The position numbers and the translations under genes are program-made. Below, one piece after another: positions 45,901 through 54,012 of a DNA stretch of 64,000 bases (the first letter of the stretch is position 1; each line of letters opens with the position of its first letter). The DNA comes from Thysanoteuthis rhombus (taxonomy: Eukaryota; Mollusca; Cephalopoda; Oegopsida; Thysanoteuthidae). Under the pieces are notes generated by a model that was not told where the DNA came from, made no database searches, and saw nothing but the letters and a program-made list of their open reading frames with translations. The stretch is from the NCBI GenBank assembly GCA_963457665.1, contig OY735218.1, positions 45,121,158 to 45,185,157 on the forward strand, written 5' to 3'.

Positions 45901-46442
45901 GGACGCCCGGACTGAGGTGCCTCAATAACAACGAGGCGTCCCTCACCTGGCTAGTCATACGGAATGCTCTCTGGGTCGGCAAACGGCTTTTTGCAGCGGG
46001 TCTGGTAGTTTCACCAGAGTGCATGCGCTGTGGTGGAATGGAGGAGTCTATTGAGCACGCCTTCTTCCACTGCAGCGTGGTGCAACCGCTGTGCAAGCTG
46101 GTTGAAGGCCACATGGTTCGCATCGTCGGGGCACGGTTTTTTGCCTTGGATGCCAGTGTTGTCTGCAGCAATGTGTTCCCATCGTTGGAGAAGGACGCAC
46201 ATATAGTGCTAATGTGCTTACTTGGCGTGATGCGAATGGTGATTTGGACGACGCGTCAGAAGGGGTTCCACGAAGGAGAGCGTTTCACTCCCGAACAACT
46301 GATTGCGTTCTTTGGGCACCAGCTCAAAGTCAAAATCAGGGTCGAGAGGGGGAGGCTCCCTTGGTCGGAATTCAACGGAAGGTGGGTGAGAGTTGCCCGA
46401 CTGTGTCGAGTGAAAGGTGCTGAATTAGAGTGGTTTTTTTGA
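42993..46442 (+). CDS. ORF2, endonuclease and reverse transcriptase (unit 1)
   Basis: 1149 aa. The apurinic-type endonuclease spans residues 1-235 with all expected catalytic signatures: N9 (LASLNGRG), E38 (LQETH), GDWN at 138-141, SYIDR and SDH at 228-230. The RT spans about 440-760: KTPGIDGLPYEVY, FRPITLLNTELKILAKV, D585 in LDQSKAF (motif A), QGCPLSPMLY (motif B) and YVDD at 687-690 (motif C). A C-terminal CCHC knuckle is at C1010, C1013, H1022, C1027. It should nick the target and copy the element RNA from the nick. ORF2 starts 9 nt after the ORF1 stop in the same frame, so translation probably depends on reinitiation or, less likely, stop readthrough. No domain or catalytic residue is missing. 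Confidence 0.9.
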   Translation: MALYLASLNGRGCRNESRRARLCRLLRHLDVSICCLQETHFISSDNESVLSRDFRLFSAYFDYRSRGVSWLISHSLNAVCSLVYADPAGRLCVVDVTIRGEAFRLIGVYAPNGQGERINFFRQIDQFVVPSRRLVLAGDWNAVLDPDIDRGVNRGTNNGDVIPFRDLINRLDLVDKFRNEHPRQVVWTWTNSGDPSSVQRSSYIDRVLARRVDHKFLECPSFHSVPFSDHRLVRARMNLGIAKPFKSGYWKFNTSLVDMEDFRDQLTSLIQRELTGAILGNKFWGNLKNKIRSFAADYSRRLNLVRLAAQKALEDRIERAVEGGDSSQVKIAKAELASLHAKKDQALVVRARLKRMSPEATNMADELRLEEIRSASSRYISSVTSPDGRLVTTNEGICEVFRANFQELFTREARLNSAQFDAYLADFPRLEATEAAGCEGPITEDEIREALKSIEKEKTPGIDGLPYEVYLRLSPIFVHLLALIFNHWLKQGRIPSRFTRGVVKLLCKDKDGGDGVDNFRPITLLNTELKILAKVLANRLQTVLESLIGPEQTCSVKGRTIQDNLHTVRTIIEKVDNGAALIKLDQSKAFDRVDHRFLESVLSASGFGEIFRSWIRLLYASPSSVVEVNGVRSKAFQLSRSVRQGCPLSPMLYILALEPFLRKVKANPVLRGLTLPGGHTPVKYTAYVDDITLLVTSSAEIREISVEIQRYETVTGAKANCGKSEGLLLDSWRGRSLPGPFAWTEGPCKILGVWFGPDLQLEKNWSGVLEKVEKAVDLWTRRKLSFKGRAEVCVSHIYPLILYRLSVLPLPCTDQQKLEGAMFRLLWGHRHPMVSRKICQLQPAEGGLGMPNIKARQHSLRLTFLGRMCTQEEQNGEFWKEDARKAFPALRNVHSDDGGEARRRPRAECSFYRECRHALRVFSRVKVCLNDTQSLSRRALYRVIVRGSVRDEMIEGLGLTKAESRSIWPWTPGLRCLNNNEASLTWLVIRNALWVGKRLFAAGLVVSPECMRCGGMEESIEHAFFHCSVVQPLCKLVEGHMVRIVGARFFALDASVVCSNVFPSLEKDAHIVLMCLLGVMRMVIWTTRQKGFHEGERFTPEQLIAFFGHQLKVKIRVERGRLPWSEFNGRWVRVARLCRVKGAELEWFF

Positions 46443-47120
46443 GATCTATTGGTTAATTAAGGATTTTGCAGTCCTGACACGAACGTGCTAACCCAGCCCA
46501 GGTTAGGATAGATTAGATTTTCCTTTTCTGTTAGCCAACAGTTTCTTAGCTAGGGAGAGAATGATCATCAGCCCCCCTTTTTTTTCTGTCCTCCACTTTT
46601 TTCGATTCCCATCCCCTCCCCCTCTAGATGACAGAAGGTAAAGTTTTCCAGAGGATGTTTGAGAGATTTTTTTTTTTTTTTTTTTTTTTTTTCTTCTGTC
46701 TCGACATCCATCTTTTCGTCTGGTTAACTTACTGTTCTGCCATGTTAGGTCTTTTGTGGGGGGTCACATACTAATTTCGTTTTCGTTTTTTTTTTTTTTT
46801 TTCTGTAAATATATATCAGTCATTGGGGTTCGTTTTTATTTGTAAATATTCATCATAATTTTATTCCCCCCCCACACACAAAAATTGTAAATAGGGGTTT
46901 AGAGTAGTTTTTACATCATAGAGAGAATCTGACTTTATGGTAAATGCAGTATGAAAGAGACCAGGAAAAATGTGTTGTTTTGGTGAATGGATGTATATAG
47001 TGTGATTGGGTCAGTGCATGAGACTAGCTAAGATAAGATTAGGAATAGAGTTGACCAGTCCTTATACCCCATTCCCCCCTTCGACTTCATGTCATATTTC
47101 TCTCTTTCAGAGAATAAATA
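46443..47120 (+). promoter_or_regulatory. 3' UTR of unit 1 with terminal hairpin and AATAAA
   Basis: 678 nt. An internal T run of 26 (46,667-46,692) and a second T run (about 46,787-46,802) vary in length between units. The end has a 6-bp hairpin, TTCTCT-CTTTC-AGAGAA (47,098-47,114), overlapping AATAAA (47,113-47,118), two bases before the next unit. The hairpin is a candidate for recognition by the RT. The GU/U-rich sequence expected downstream of AATAAA is in the next unit's leader (47,141-47,160). Confidence 0.65.
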
Positions 47121-47339
47121 ATCACAGATCGCTCACCGGGATTGTTGTTACCTTTTTTTGACTAAGAAAGACAAGTTTCCTGCGACCACACCGAACAAGA
47201 TTACGGACTAGTAGGACCCCCTTGAAACTCTAGTTCGAAAAGATAAGCCCTTGTTGTTTTTTCGATTTGACTCGATTTTTTTTTTTTGTTCCGATTTTTT
47301 TGTTGTTTGTCTTGATTTTGTATTTTTTTCTTTCCCTTC
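47121..47339 (+). promoter_or_regulatory. Leader of unit 2
   Basis: 219 nt, same version as unit 1, no ATG. Its GU/U-rich part (47,141-47,160) sits 23-42 nt downstream of the AATAAA of unit 1 and probably serves as that signal's downstream element. Confidence 0.5.
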
Positions 47340-49649
47340 ATGGCCGACGAGGCCAGGAGGGCCTTGTTTGCTTCCCCCGATAAGGGGGAGGGCGGGGGCA
47401 CATCCACACCCCCTAAAATAGGGAAAAAAAAACAAAAAAAACAAGAAAAAATGTCTACAACACAGACAAACAGTACAAGTGAAAAGAATTCAGACATGAA
47501 AAAATCCCCCGTCCATGAAGGGAGGGGGGAAAATACAGACTCGCCGATTCCGGCGGGACAACAACAACAACAAGAAAAGACAAGTGGGGACTCTCCTAAC
47601 GTTTGGTCATCCCCTCCCGTAATAAATACAGTCAATGTGGCGGAATTCGTCAAGCGTTGCCAGACATACAGTCACCTTGTAAAAGAGGACGGCTTACTGG
47701 TGGACTTGGTCGAATTGAAAGACATTGAGAAAAAAATGGTGTCCGTCTTTTTGGTCGACAAGAAGTCAAACCGAATTGTCCGATCAAACAAAGACATAGT
47801 GTTGAAAGCACTGGCTAGCTTAGGAATCAAAGCCAAACAAGTTGTTAAAGGCGATGGCTTTGCGATGTGGGACGTACTATTGCCCACTGAACAGGACTGT
47901 TCAGATCTCCTGCGCCGAGAGCTCCAAACGAAGGAGCATTACATTCGTGTTGAGTATCTCGGCCGGAGAAGGACCCGGGTAATAGCACATGAGGTGCCCA
48001 GCTTCGTACTCGGGGAACATATCGGGGCTTTTCTCCTGAAATACGGAGAAATTGTCTCGGTTGACTCCGAGGCGATGCGTGGGGAGTGGCGTTTTGATCT
48101 TATGATCGACAGGAAGGCGTTCCTGGCCATTCCCAACTATTTGGACATAGGTGGTCGGAGGCGACTGCCTCTTATCGTAAAAGGTAGGAGGCCAGTCTGC
48201 TGGATATGCGGGGAGGCCGGTCACCTCGCCGCTATCTGCAAAAAGAAACCGTCCAGCCTGACGCAAGACCCTTCCCACTCAGTTTCTGTGACCGCCCAAA
48301 AGGAGGCTCCCGTAGTCTCGCCTACTGCCATGACTGGAGGAATCCAGTCAGATGCCGGGAGAGGTAAAAGTCTCCCCTCACCTAAACCGTCGACTCCGTC
48401 ACCAAAGGTGGTGGCACAAAAAGAGAAGACGGAGGGGGAGTGGCAGGTAGTAGGTCGTAGTGGGAAGAAGGCCCAAATAGAAGCACCCCTGTTGCCACAT
48501 ATCCTAAAGCGAACCGACACCGACAGTCCCCAAGGAGAGACCCCGCAGTCTTATGCGGAACGGGCTAGAGTAGGGGGTTATGCTAGTCCGAGTCGTGAAA
48601 AAAAAGAAATGGCGGCGGCGTTGCTCATAAAACTTAAGTCCAGGCAGCCAGCAGAGAGGGTTACCCCTCCACCCTCTCCCCGAACAATACACAGCCCTTC
48701 GGTTAAAAAATCACCCCCCAAAAAAACAGAATTGACAGTTTTAAAAAAATCACCCCCCAAAGAAACACAATTGACAGTTTTAAAAAAATCTTCCCCCCAA
48801 AAAACTGAAACAACAATTTTGAAAAAATCCCCCCCCAAAAAAACAGAACTGACAATATCTCCCAGACACACACCGAGACACACACCCAAGAAAAATCAGA
48901 CAGTGCAAGAACCTACATCTTCTCCAACTCCTCCATTGCCGCCCACTCTACTGTTATTTTCACAACCTCCCCCGCCACCGCCGCCGCCGCCGCCGCCATC
49001 ACCGCCGCCGTCGTCGTCCCCCCCATCAACACCATCAACAACAATATCAACAACAACAACACCTACACAAACACCAACACAATCGGCCTCACAAAAGAGG
49101 CCGAGAAGCCCAGCCGGGGGAGACGCCGGCGAGCCAACAAAAAAAGAAAAAAAAGTGAGACACAAGAGAGGGGTCCACATCTGCCGTGTCGACCCGGACA
49201 TTATAGAAAAATCGAAGCTTCAGCAGCAAGCCCTAAGGAATTTAAAAGTCCTCCACAGTTTCCGGTTCGTCGAGCCCGGAAGACGCGACGTGGAGGACCC
49301 CACCTTGTTCCCAGGGCTTAAAAAGCTGCTAACAGTAGTCCGGGTCGGAGACACCTCGCGGCAGGTGTGGGATATGCTCCGGGAGGCCAATGGGGCCTTC
49401 CAAATGACCACACCACTGGCTGTCTGGCATCATCCGGACTTGCAGAAACTGAAGAACTTTTGTTCAGGGAGGGTCCCCGTCTACATGCACCCCTCCCTTT
49501 ATAGGGCAGCAAAACTAACATTCCCTAGGCACGTCGGCGGCGTGTCCCTGGATGGCACCATCAGAACTGAGATGGGCACTGATCCTATGGGACCCGCTGT
49601 CGGTGTGCTATCACCGGCAATGTTCGCGTCAGGAGGGCAACGCCAATAG
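47340..49649 (+). CDS. ORF1, gag-like protein (unit 2)
   Basis: 769 aa, open. Identical to unit 1 over the N-terminal half and the CCHC knuckle. Differences cluster after residue 380: IEAPLLPHILKR for IEVPLLPHSLKR, several changes in the 13-aa repeat region, DIIEK for DILEK, VYMHP for VFMHP, and the end MFASGGQRQ for MFLSGLQHQ. All four 13-aa repeats are kept. That changes concentrate in the disordered middle suggests weaker constraint there. Confidence 0.85.
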   Translation: MADEARRALFASPDKGEGGGTSTPPKIGKKKQKKQEKMSTTQTNSTSEKNSDMKKSPVHEGRGENTDSPIPAGQQQQQEKTSGDSPNVWSSPPVINTVNVAEFVKRCQTYSHLVKEDGLLVDLVELKDIEKKMVSVFLVDKKSNRIVRSNKDIVLKALASLGIKAKQVVKGDGFAMWDVLLPTEQDCSDLLRRELQTKEHYIRVEYLGRRRTRVIAHEVPSFVLGEHIGAFLLKYGEIVSVDSEAMRGEWRFDLMIDRKAFLAIPNYLDIGGRRRLPLIVKGRRPVCWICGEAGHLAAICKKKPSSLTQDPSHSVSVTAQKEAPVVSPTAMTGGIQSDAGRGKSLPSPKPSTPSPKVVAQKEKTEGEWQVVGRSGKKAQIEAPLLPHILKRTDTDSPQGETPQSYAERARVGGYASPSREKKEMAAALLIKLKSRQPAERVTPPPSPRTIHSPSVKKSPPKKTELTVLKKSPPKETQLTVLKKSSPQKTETTILKKSPPKKTELTISPRHTPRHTPKKNQTVQEPTSSPTPPLPPTLLLFSQPPPPPPPPPPPSPPPSSSPPSTPSTTISTTTTPTQTPTQSASQKRPRSPAGGDAGEPTKKEKKVRHKRGVHICRVDPDIIEKSKLQQQALRNLKVLHSFRFVEPGRRDVEDPTLFPGLKKLLTVVRVGDTSRQVWDMLREANGAFQMTTPLAVWHHPDLQKLKNFCSGRVPVYMHPSLYRAAKLTFPRHVGGVSLDGTIRTEMGTDPMGPAVGVLSPAMFASGGQRQ

Positions 49650-49658
49650 ATTAACAAG

Positions 49659-52600
49659 ATGGCTCTCTATTTAGCAAGTTTGAATGGTCGTGGTTGCCGG
49701 AATGAGTCGAGAAGAGCTAGACTCTGTCGTCTCCTCCGGCACCTCGACGTGAGTATTTGTTGTTTACAGGAGACTCATTTTATTTCGAGCGACAATGAGA
49801 GTGTGCTGTCTCGAGACTTCCGTCTCTTTTCAGCATATTTTGATTACCGCTCCAGAGGTGTCTCTTGGCTAATAAGCCATTCTTTGAATGCGGTGTGTTC
49901 CCTTGTGTATGCAGACCCGGCGGGCAGATTGTGCGTCGTTGATGTTACCATAAGAGGGGAGGCTTTTCGTCTGATTGGGGTTTATGCGCCCAACGGCCAG
50001 GGTGAGCGAATCAACTTCTTTCGGCAGATCGATCAGTTCGTAGTTCCGTCGAGACGGCTAGTGTTAGCGGGTGATTGGAATGCCGTCCTTGATCCCGATA
50101 TAGACCGAGGGGTAAATAGGGGAACTAACAACGGTGACGTGATTCCGTTTCGGGATTTGATCAACAGGCTTGACCTGGTGGATAAATTCCGAAACGAACA
50201 CCCCCGCCAAGTAGTATGGACTTGGACTAATAGTGGCGACCCGAGTTCGGTGCAACGTTCCAGTTACATCGATCGGGTCTTAGCTAGAAGAGTCGACCAT
50301 AAGTTTTTGGAATGTCCAAGTTTCCATAGCGTCCCCTTTTCGGACCATAGATTAGTAAGGGCCCGAATGAATTTAGGTATAGCTAAGCCCTTCAAGTCTG
50401 GTTACTGGAAATTCAACACATCCCTCGTGGATATGGAGGATTTTCGGGACCAGCTAACATCACTAATCCAGCGGGAACTGACGGGGGCTATCCTGGGTAA
50501 TAAATTCTGGGGGAACCTCAAAAACAAAATTAGGTCTTTTGCTGCCGATTACAGTAGGCGACTCAACCTAGTGAGACTAGCGGCACAAAAGGCACTAGAA
50601 GATCGGATCGAGCGGGCGGTGGAGGGAGGGGACTCTAGCCAGGTTAAGATAGCTAAGGCAGAGTTGGCCTCCTTGCATGCCAAGAAGGATCAAGCTCTAG
50701 TAGTTAGAGCTAGATTAAAAAGAATGTCCCCCGAGGCAACGAATATGGCCGATGAGCTGAGGCTAGAAGAAATTAGGAGTGCGTCTAGTCGGTATATCTC
50801 CAGCGTCACATCGCCGGACGGACGTCTTGTGACCACAAACGAAGGTATCTGTGAGGTGTTTCGTGCCAATTTTCAGGAACTATTCACCAGGGAAGCTAGA
50901 CTGAATTCGGCTCAGTTCGACGCCTATTTAGCTGACTTCCCTCGCCTTGAGGCGACTGAAGCAGCTGGGTGCGAGGGGCCCATAACAGAGGATGAAATCC
51001 GGGAAGCGTTAAAGAGCATCGAGAAGGAGAAGACACCGGGGATCGATGGTTTACCCTACGAAGTGTATTTGAGGCTGTCGCCCATTTTTGTTCACTTGCT
51101 GGCTTTGATCTTTAACCACTGGTTAAAGCAGGGGAGAATCCCCAGCCGCTTTACCAGAGGGGTAGTGAAATTGCTATGCAAGGACAAAGATGGAGGGGAC
51201 GGGGTAGATAACTTCAGGCCCATAACTCTGCTCAATACAGAGTTGAAGATTTTGGCCAAGGTCCTCGCCAACCGACTGCAGACTGTGCTGGAGAGTCTGA
51301 TTGGCCCCGAGCAGACTTGCTCTGTAAAGGGTCGGACTATCCAAGACAATCTGCACACGGTGCGCACGATCATTGAGAAAGTCGACAATGGAGCCGCGCT
51401 GATCAAGTTAGATCAGTCCAAAGCATTCGATAGGGTCGACCATCGTTTTCTCGAGTCCGTCTTATCCGCGTCTGGCTTCGGTGAGATCTTTCGCTCCTGG
51501 ATTCGTCTCTTGTATGCATCCCCCAGCTCGGTGGTGGAAGTGAATGGAGTGAGGTCGAAAGCCTTTCAGTTGTCCAGATCAGTTCGTCAAGGTTGTCCAC
51601 TTTCGCCGATGCTGTACATTCTTGCGCTGGAACCTTTCCTGCGCAAAGTAAAGGCGAATCCGGTCCTGCGCGGGCTAACCTTGCCTGGTGGTCACACGCC
51701 AGTCAAGTATACCGCCTACGTTGATGACATAACTTTGCTTGTAACGAGCAGTGCCGAGATCAGGGAAATCAGCGTAGAGATCCAAAGGTATGAGACGGTG
51801 ACAGGGGCCAAAGCCAACTGCGGCAAGTCTGAGGGCTTGTTGCTGGACTCGTGGAGAGGGCGCTCTCTCCCTGGTCCCTTTGCCTGGACGGAAGGGCCGT
51901 GCAAGATACTCGGCGTCTGGTTCGGTCCCGACCTCCAGTTGGAGAAAAATTGGTCGGGTGTACTGGAAAAGGTAGAGAAAGCAGTTGATCTGTGGACTCG
52001 GAGGAAGCTCTCCTTCAAGGGTAGGGCCGAGGTGTGCGTCTCTCACATCTACCCCCTTATCCTTTACCGACTTTCAGTGCTCCCTCTTCCGTGTACCGAC
52101 CAACAAAAGTTGGAAGGTGCCATGTTTCGACTCCTATGGGGTCACAGGCACCCCATGGTATCTCGCAAGATCTGTCAGCTCCAACCTGCGGAAGGCGGCC
52201 TAGGAATGCCGAACATCAAAGCTCGGCAACATAGCCTACGCTTGACTTTCTTAGGTCGGATGTGTACGCAAGAAGAGCAGAACGGCGAATTCTGGAAAGA
52301 AGACGCCAGGAAGGCTTTCCCAGCCTTAAGAAACGTGCATTCCGACGACGGGGGTGAGGCCCGCCGTAGACCCCGGGCGGAATGCTCTTTCTATCGAGAA
52401 TGCCGACACGCTCTCCGAGTTTTTTCTCGGGTGAAGGTATGCCTCAACGACACCCGGTCGTTGTCGAGGAGGGCATTATATCGGGTAATAGTGAGGGGGT
52501 CCGTTCGAGACGAAATGATCGAGGGGCTCGGTTTAACGAAGGCGGAGAGTCGCTCAATCTGGCCTTGGACGCCCGGACTGAGGTGCCTCAATAACAACGA

Positions 52601-53108
52601 GGCGTCCCTCACCTGGCTAGTCATACGGAATGCTCTCTGGGTCGGCAAACGGCTTTTTGCAGCGGGTCTGGTAGTTTCACCAGAGTGCATGCGCTGTGGT
52701 GGAATGGAGGAGTCTATTGAGCACGCCTTCTTCCACTGCAGCGTGGTGCAACCACTGTGCAAGCTGGTTGAAGGCCACATGGTTCGCATCGTCGGGGCAC
52801 GGTTTTTTGCCTTGGATGCCAGTGTTGTCTGCAGCAATGTGTTCCCATCGTTGGAGAAGGACGCACATATAGTGCTAATGTGCTTACTTGGCGTGATGCG
52901 AATGGTGATTTGGACGACGCGTCAGAAGGGGTTCCACGAAGGAGAGCGTTTCACTCCCGAACAACTGATTGCGTTCTTTGGGCACCAGCTCAAAGTCAAA
53001 ATCAGGGTCGAGAGGGGGAGGCTCCCTTGGTCGGAATTCAACGGAAGGTGGGTGAGAGTTGCGCGACTGTGTCGAGTGAAAGGTGCTGAATTAGAGTGGT
53101 TTTTTTGA
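49659..53108 (+). CDS. ORF2, endonuclease and reverse transcriptase (unit 2)
   Basis: 1149 aa, open, same start context and 9-nt in-frame gap after ORF1 (ATTAACAAG). By my reading it differs from unit 1 by a single residue, NDTRSL for NDTQSL. All endonuclease, RT and knuckle residues are present. R is also found in unit 3, so Q in unit 1 is probably the derived state. Confidence 0.9.
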   Translation: MALYLASLNGRGCRNESRRARLCRLLRHLDVSICCLQETHFISSDNESVLSRDFRLFSAYFDYRSRGVSWLISHSLNAVCSLVYADPAGRLCVVDVTIRGEAFRLIGVYAPNGQGERINFFRQIDQFVVPSRRLVLAGDWNAVLDPDIDRGVNRGTNNGDVIPFRDLINRLDLVDKFRNEHPRQVVWTWTNSGDPSSVQRSSYIDRVLARRVDHKFLECPSFHSVPFSDHRLVRARMNLGIAKPFKSGYWKFNTSLVDMEDFRDQLTSLIQRELTGAILGNKFWGNLKNKIRSFAADYSRRLNLVRLAAQKALEDRIERAVEGGDSSQVKIAKAELASLHAKKDQALVVRARLKRMSPEATNMADELRLEEIRSASSRYISSVTSPDGRLVTTNEGICEVFRANFQELFTREARLNSAQFDAYLADFPRLEATEAAGCEGPITEDEIREALKSIEKEKTPGIDGLPYEVYLRLSPIFVHLLALIFNHWLKQGRIPSRFTRGVVKLLCKDKDGGDGVDNFRPITLLNTELKILAKVLANRLQTVLESLIGPEQTCSVKGRTIQDNLHTVRTIIEKVDNGAALIKLDQSKAFDRVDHRFLESVLSASGFGEIFRSWIRLLYASPSSVVEVNGVRSKAFQLSRSVRQGCPLSPMLYILALEPFLRKVKANPVLRGLTLPGGHTPVKYTAYVDDITLLVTSSAEIREISVEIQRYETVTGAKANCGKSEGLLLDSWRGRSLPGPFAWTEGPCKILGVWFGPDLQLEKNWSGVLEKVEKAVDLWTRRKLSFKGRAEVCVSHIYPLILYRLSVLPLPCTDQQKLEGAMFRLLWGHRHPMVSRKICQLQPAEGGLGMPNIKARQHSLRLTFLGRMCTQEEQNGEFWKEDARKAFPALRNVHSDDGGEARRRPRAECSFYRECRHALRVFSRVKVCLNDTRSLSRRALYRVIVRGSVRDEMIEGLGLTKAESRSIWPWTPGLRCLNNNEASLTWLVIRNALWVGKRLFAAGLVVSPECMRCGGMEESIEHAFFHCSVVQPLCKLVEGHMVRIVGARFFALDASVVCSNVFPSLEKDAHIVLMCLLGVMRMVIWTTRQKGFHEGERFTPEQLIAFFGHQLKVKIRVERGRLPWSEFNGRWVRVARLCRVKGAELEWFF

Positions 53109-53332
53109 AGGTCTATTGGTCAGCAAGGATTTTGCAGTCCTGACATGAACGTGCTAACCCAGCCCAGGTTAGGATAGATTAGATTTTCCTTTTCTGTTAG
53201 CCAACAGTTTCTTAGCTAGGGAGAGAATGATCATCAGCCCCCCTTTTTTTTTCTGTCCTCCACTTTTTTCGATTCCCATCCCCTCCCCCTCTAGATGACA
53301 GAAGGTAAAGTTTTCCAGAGGATGTTTGAGAG

Positions 53333-53381
<49 letters not shown>

Positions 53382-53795
53382 CTCGACATCCATCTTTTCG
53401 TCTGGTTAACTTGCTGTTCTGCCATGTTAGGTCTTTTGTGGGGGGTCACATACTAATTTCGTTTTCGTTTTTTTTTCCTGTAAATATATATCAGTCATTG
53501 GGGTTCATTTTTATTTGTAAATATTCATCATAATTTTATTCCCCCCCCACACACAAAAATTGTAAATAGGGGTTTAGAGTAGTTTTTACATCATAGAGAG
53601 AATCTGACTTTATGGTAAATGCAGTATGAAAGAGACCAGGAAAAATGTGTTGTTTTGGTGAATGGATGTATATAGTGTGATTGGGTCAGTGCATGAGACT
53701 AGCTAAGATAAGATTAGGAATAGAGTTGACCAGTCCTTATACCCCATTCCCCCCTTCGACTTCATGTCATATTTCTCTCTTTCAGAGAATAAATA
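53109..53795 (+). promoter_or_regulatory. 3' UTR of unit 2
   Basis: 687 nt. The first bases differ from units 1 and 3 (GGTCTATTGGTCAGCAAGG in place of GATCTATTGGTTAATTAAGG), a small block change. The T run is 47 nt. The terminal hairpin and AATAAA are the same. Confidence 0.6.
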
Positions 53796-54012
53796 ATCAC
53801 AGATCGCTCACCGGGATTGTTGTTACCTTTTTTTGACTAAGAAAGACAAGTTTCCTGCGACCACACCGAACAAGATTACGGACTAGTAGGACCCCCTTGA
53901 AACTCTAGTTCGAAAAGATAAGCCCTTGTTGTTTTTTCGATTTGATTCGATTTTTTTTTTGTTCCGATTTTTTTGTTGTTTGTCTTAATTTTGTATTTTT
54001 TTCTCTCCCTTC
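53796..54012 (+). promoter_or_regulatory. Leader of unit 3
   Basis: 217 nt, second leader version, shared with unit 4. No ATG. Confidence 0.5.

Larger units (their letters stand above)
40455..47120 (+). mobile_element. Tx1-group non-LTR retrotransposon, array unit 1 (complete)
   Basis: A 6,666-bp unit running from ATCACAGATCGCTCACCGGG to TTCAGAGAATAAATA. Layout: leader (219 nt), ORF1, 9-nt spacer, ORF2, 3' UTR (678 nt). The start was defined as the first base shared by all four units, and the end as the base before the next unit's start. No target-site DNA, poly(A) or 5' truncation lies between units. I place it in the Tx1 group of the L1 lineage by the ORF2 blocks GYWKFNTSLVD, FRPITLLNTELKILAKVLAN and LDQSKAFDRVDH and by the gag-like ORF1. 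Tx1-group elements are often sequence-specific, which is relevant to the array. Confidence 0.85.
47121..53795 (+). mobile_element. Tx1-group retrotransposon, array unit 2 (complete)
   Basis: 6,675 bp. Same limits and layout as unit 1, joined directly to it. The size difference comes mostly from T-run lengths in the 3' UTR: the main run is 47 nt at 53,335-53,381 and the second is shorter. Confidence 0.85.

Noticed and set aside
45319..46423. Plus-strand frames of 66-72 codons inside ORF2
   Set aside because: They overlap ORF2 in another frame and show no protein-family signal.
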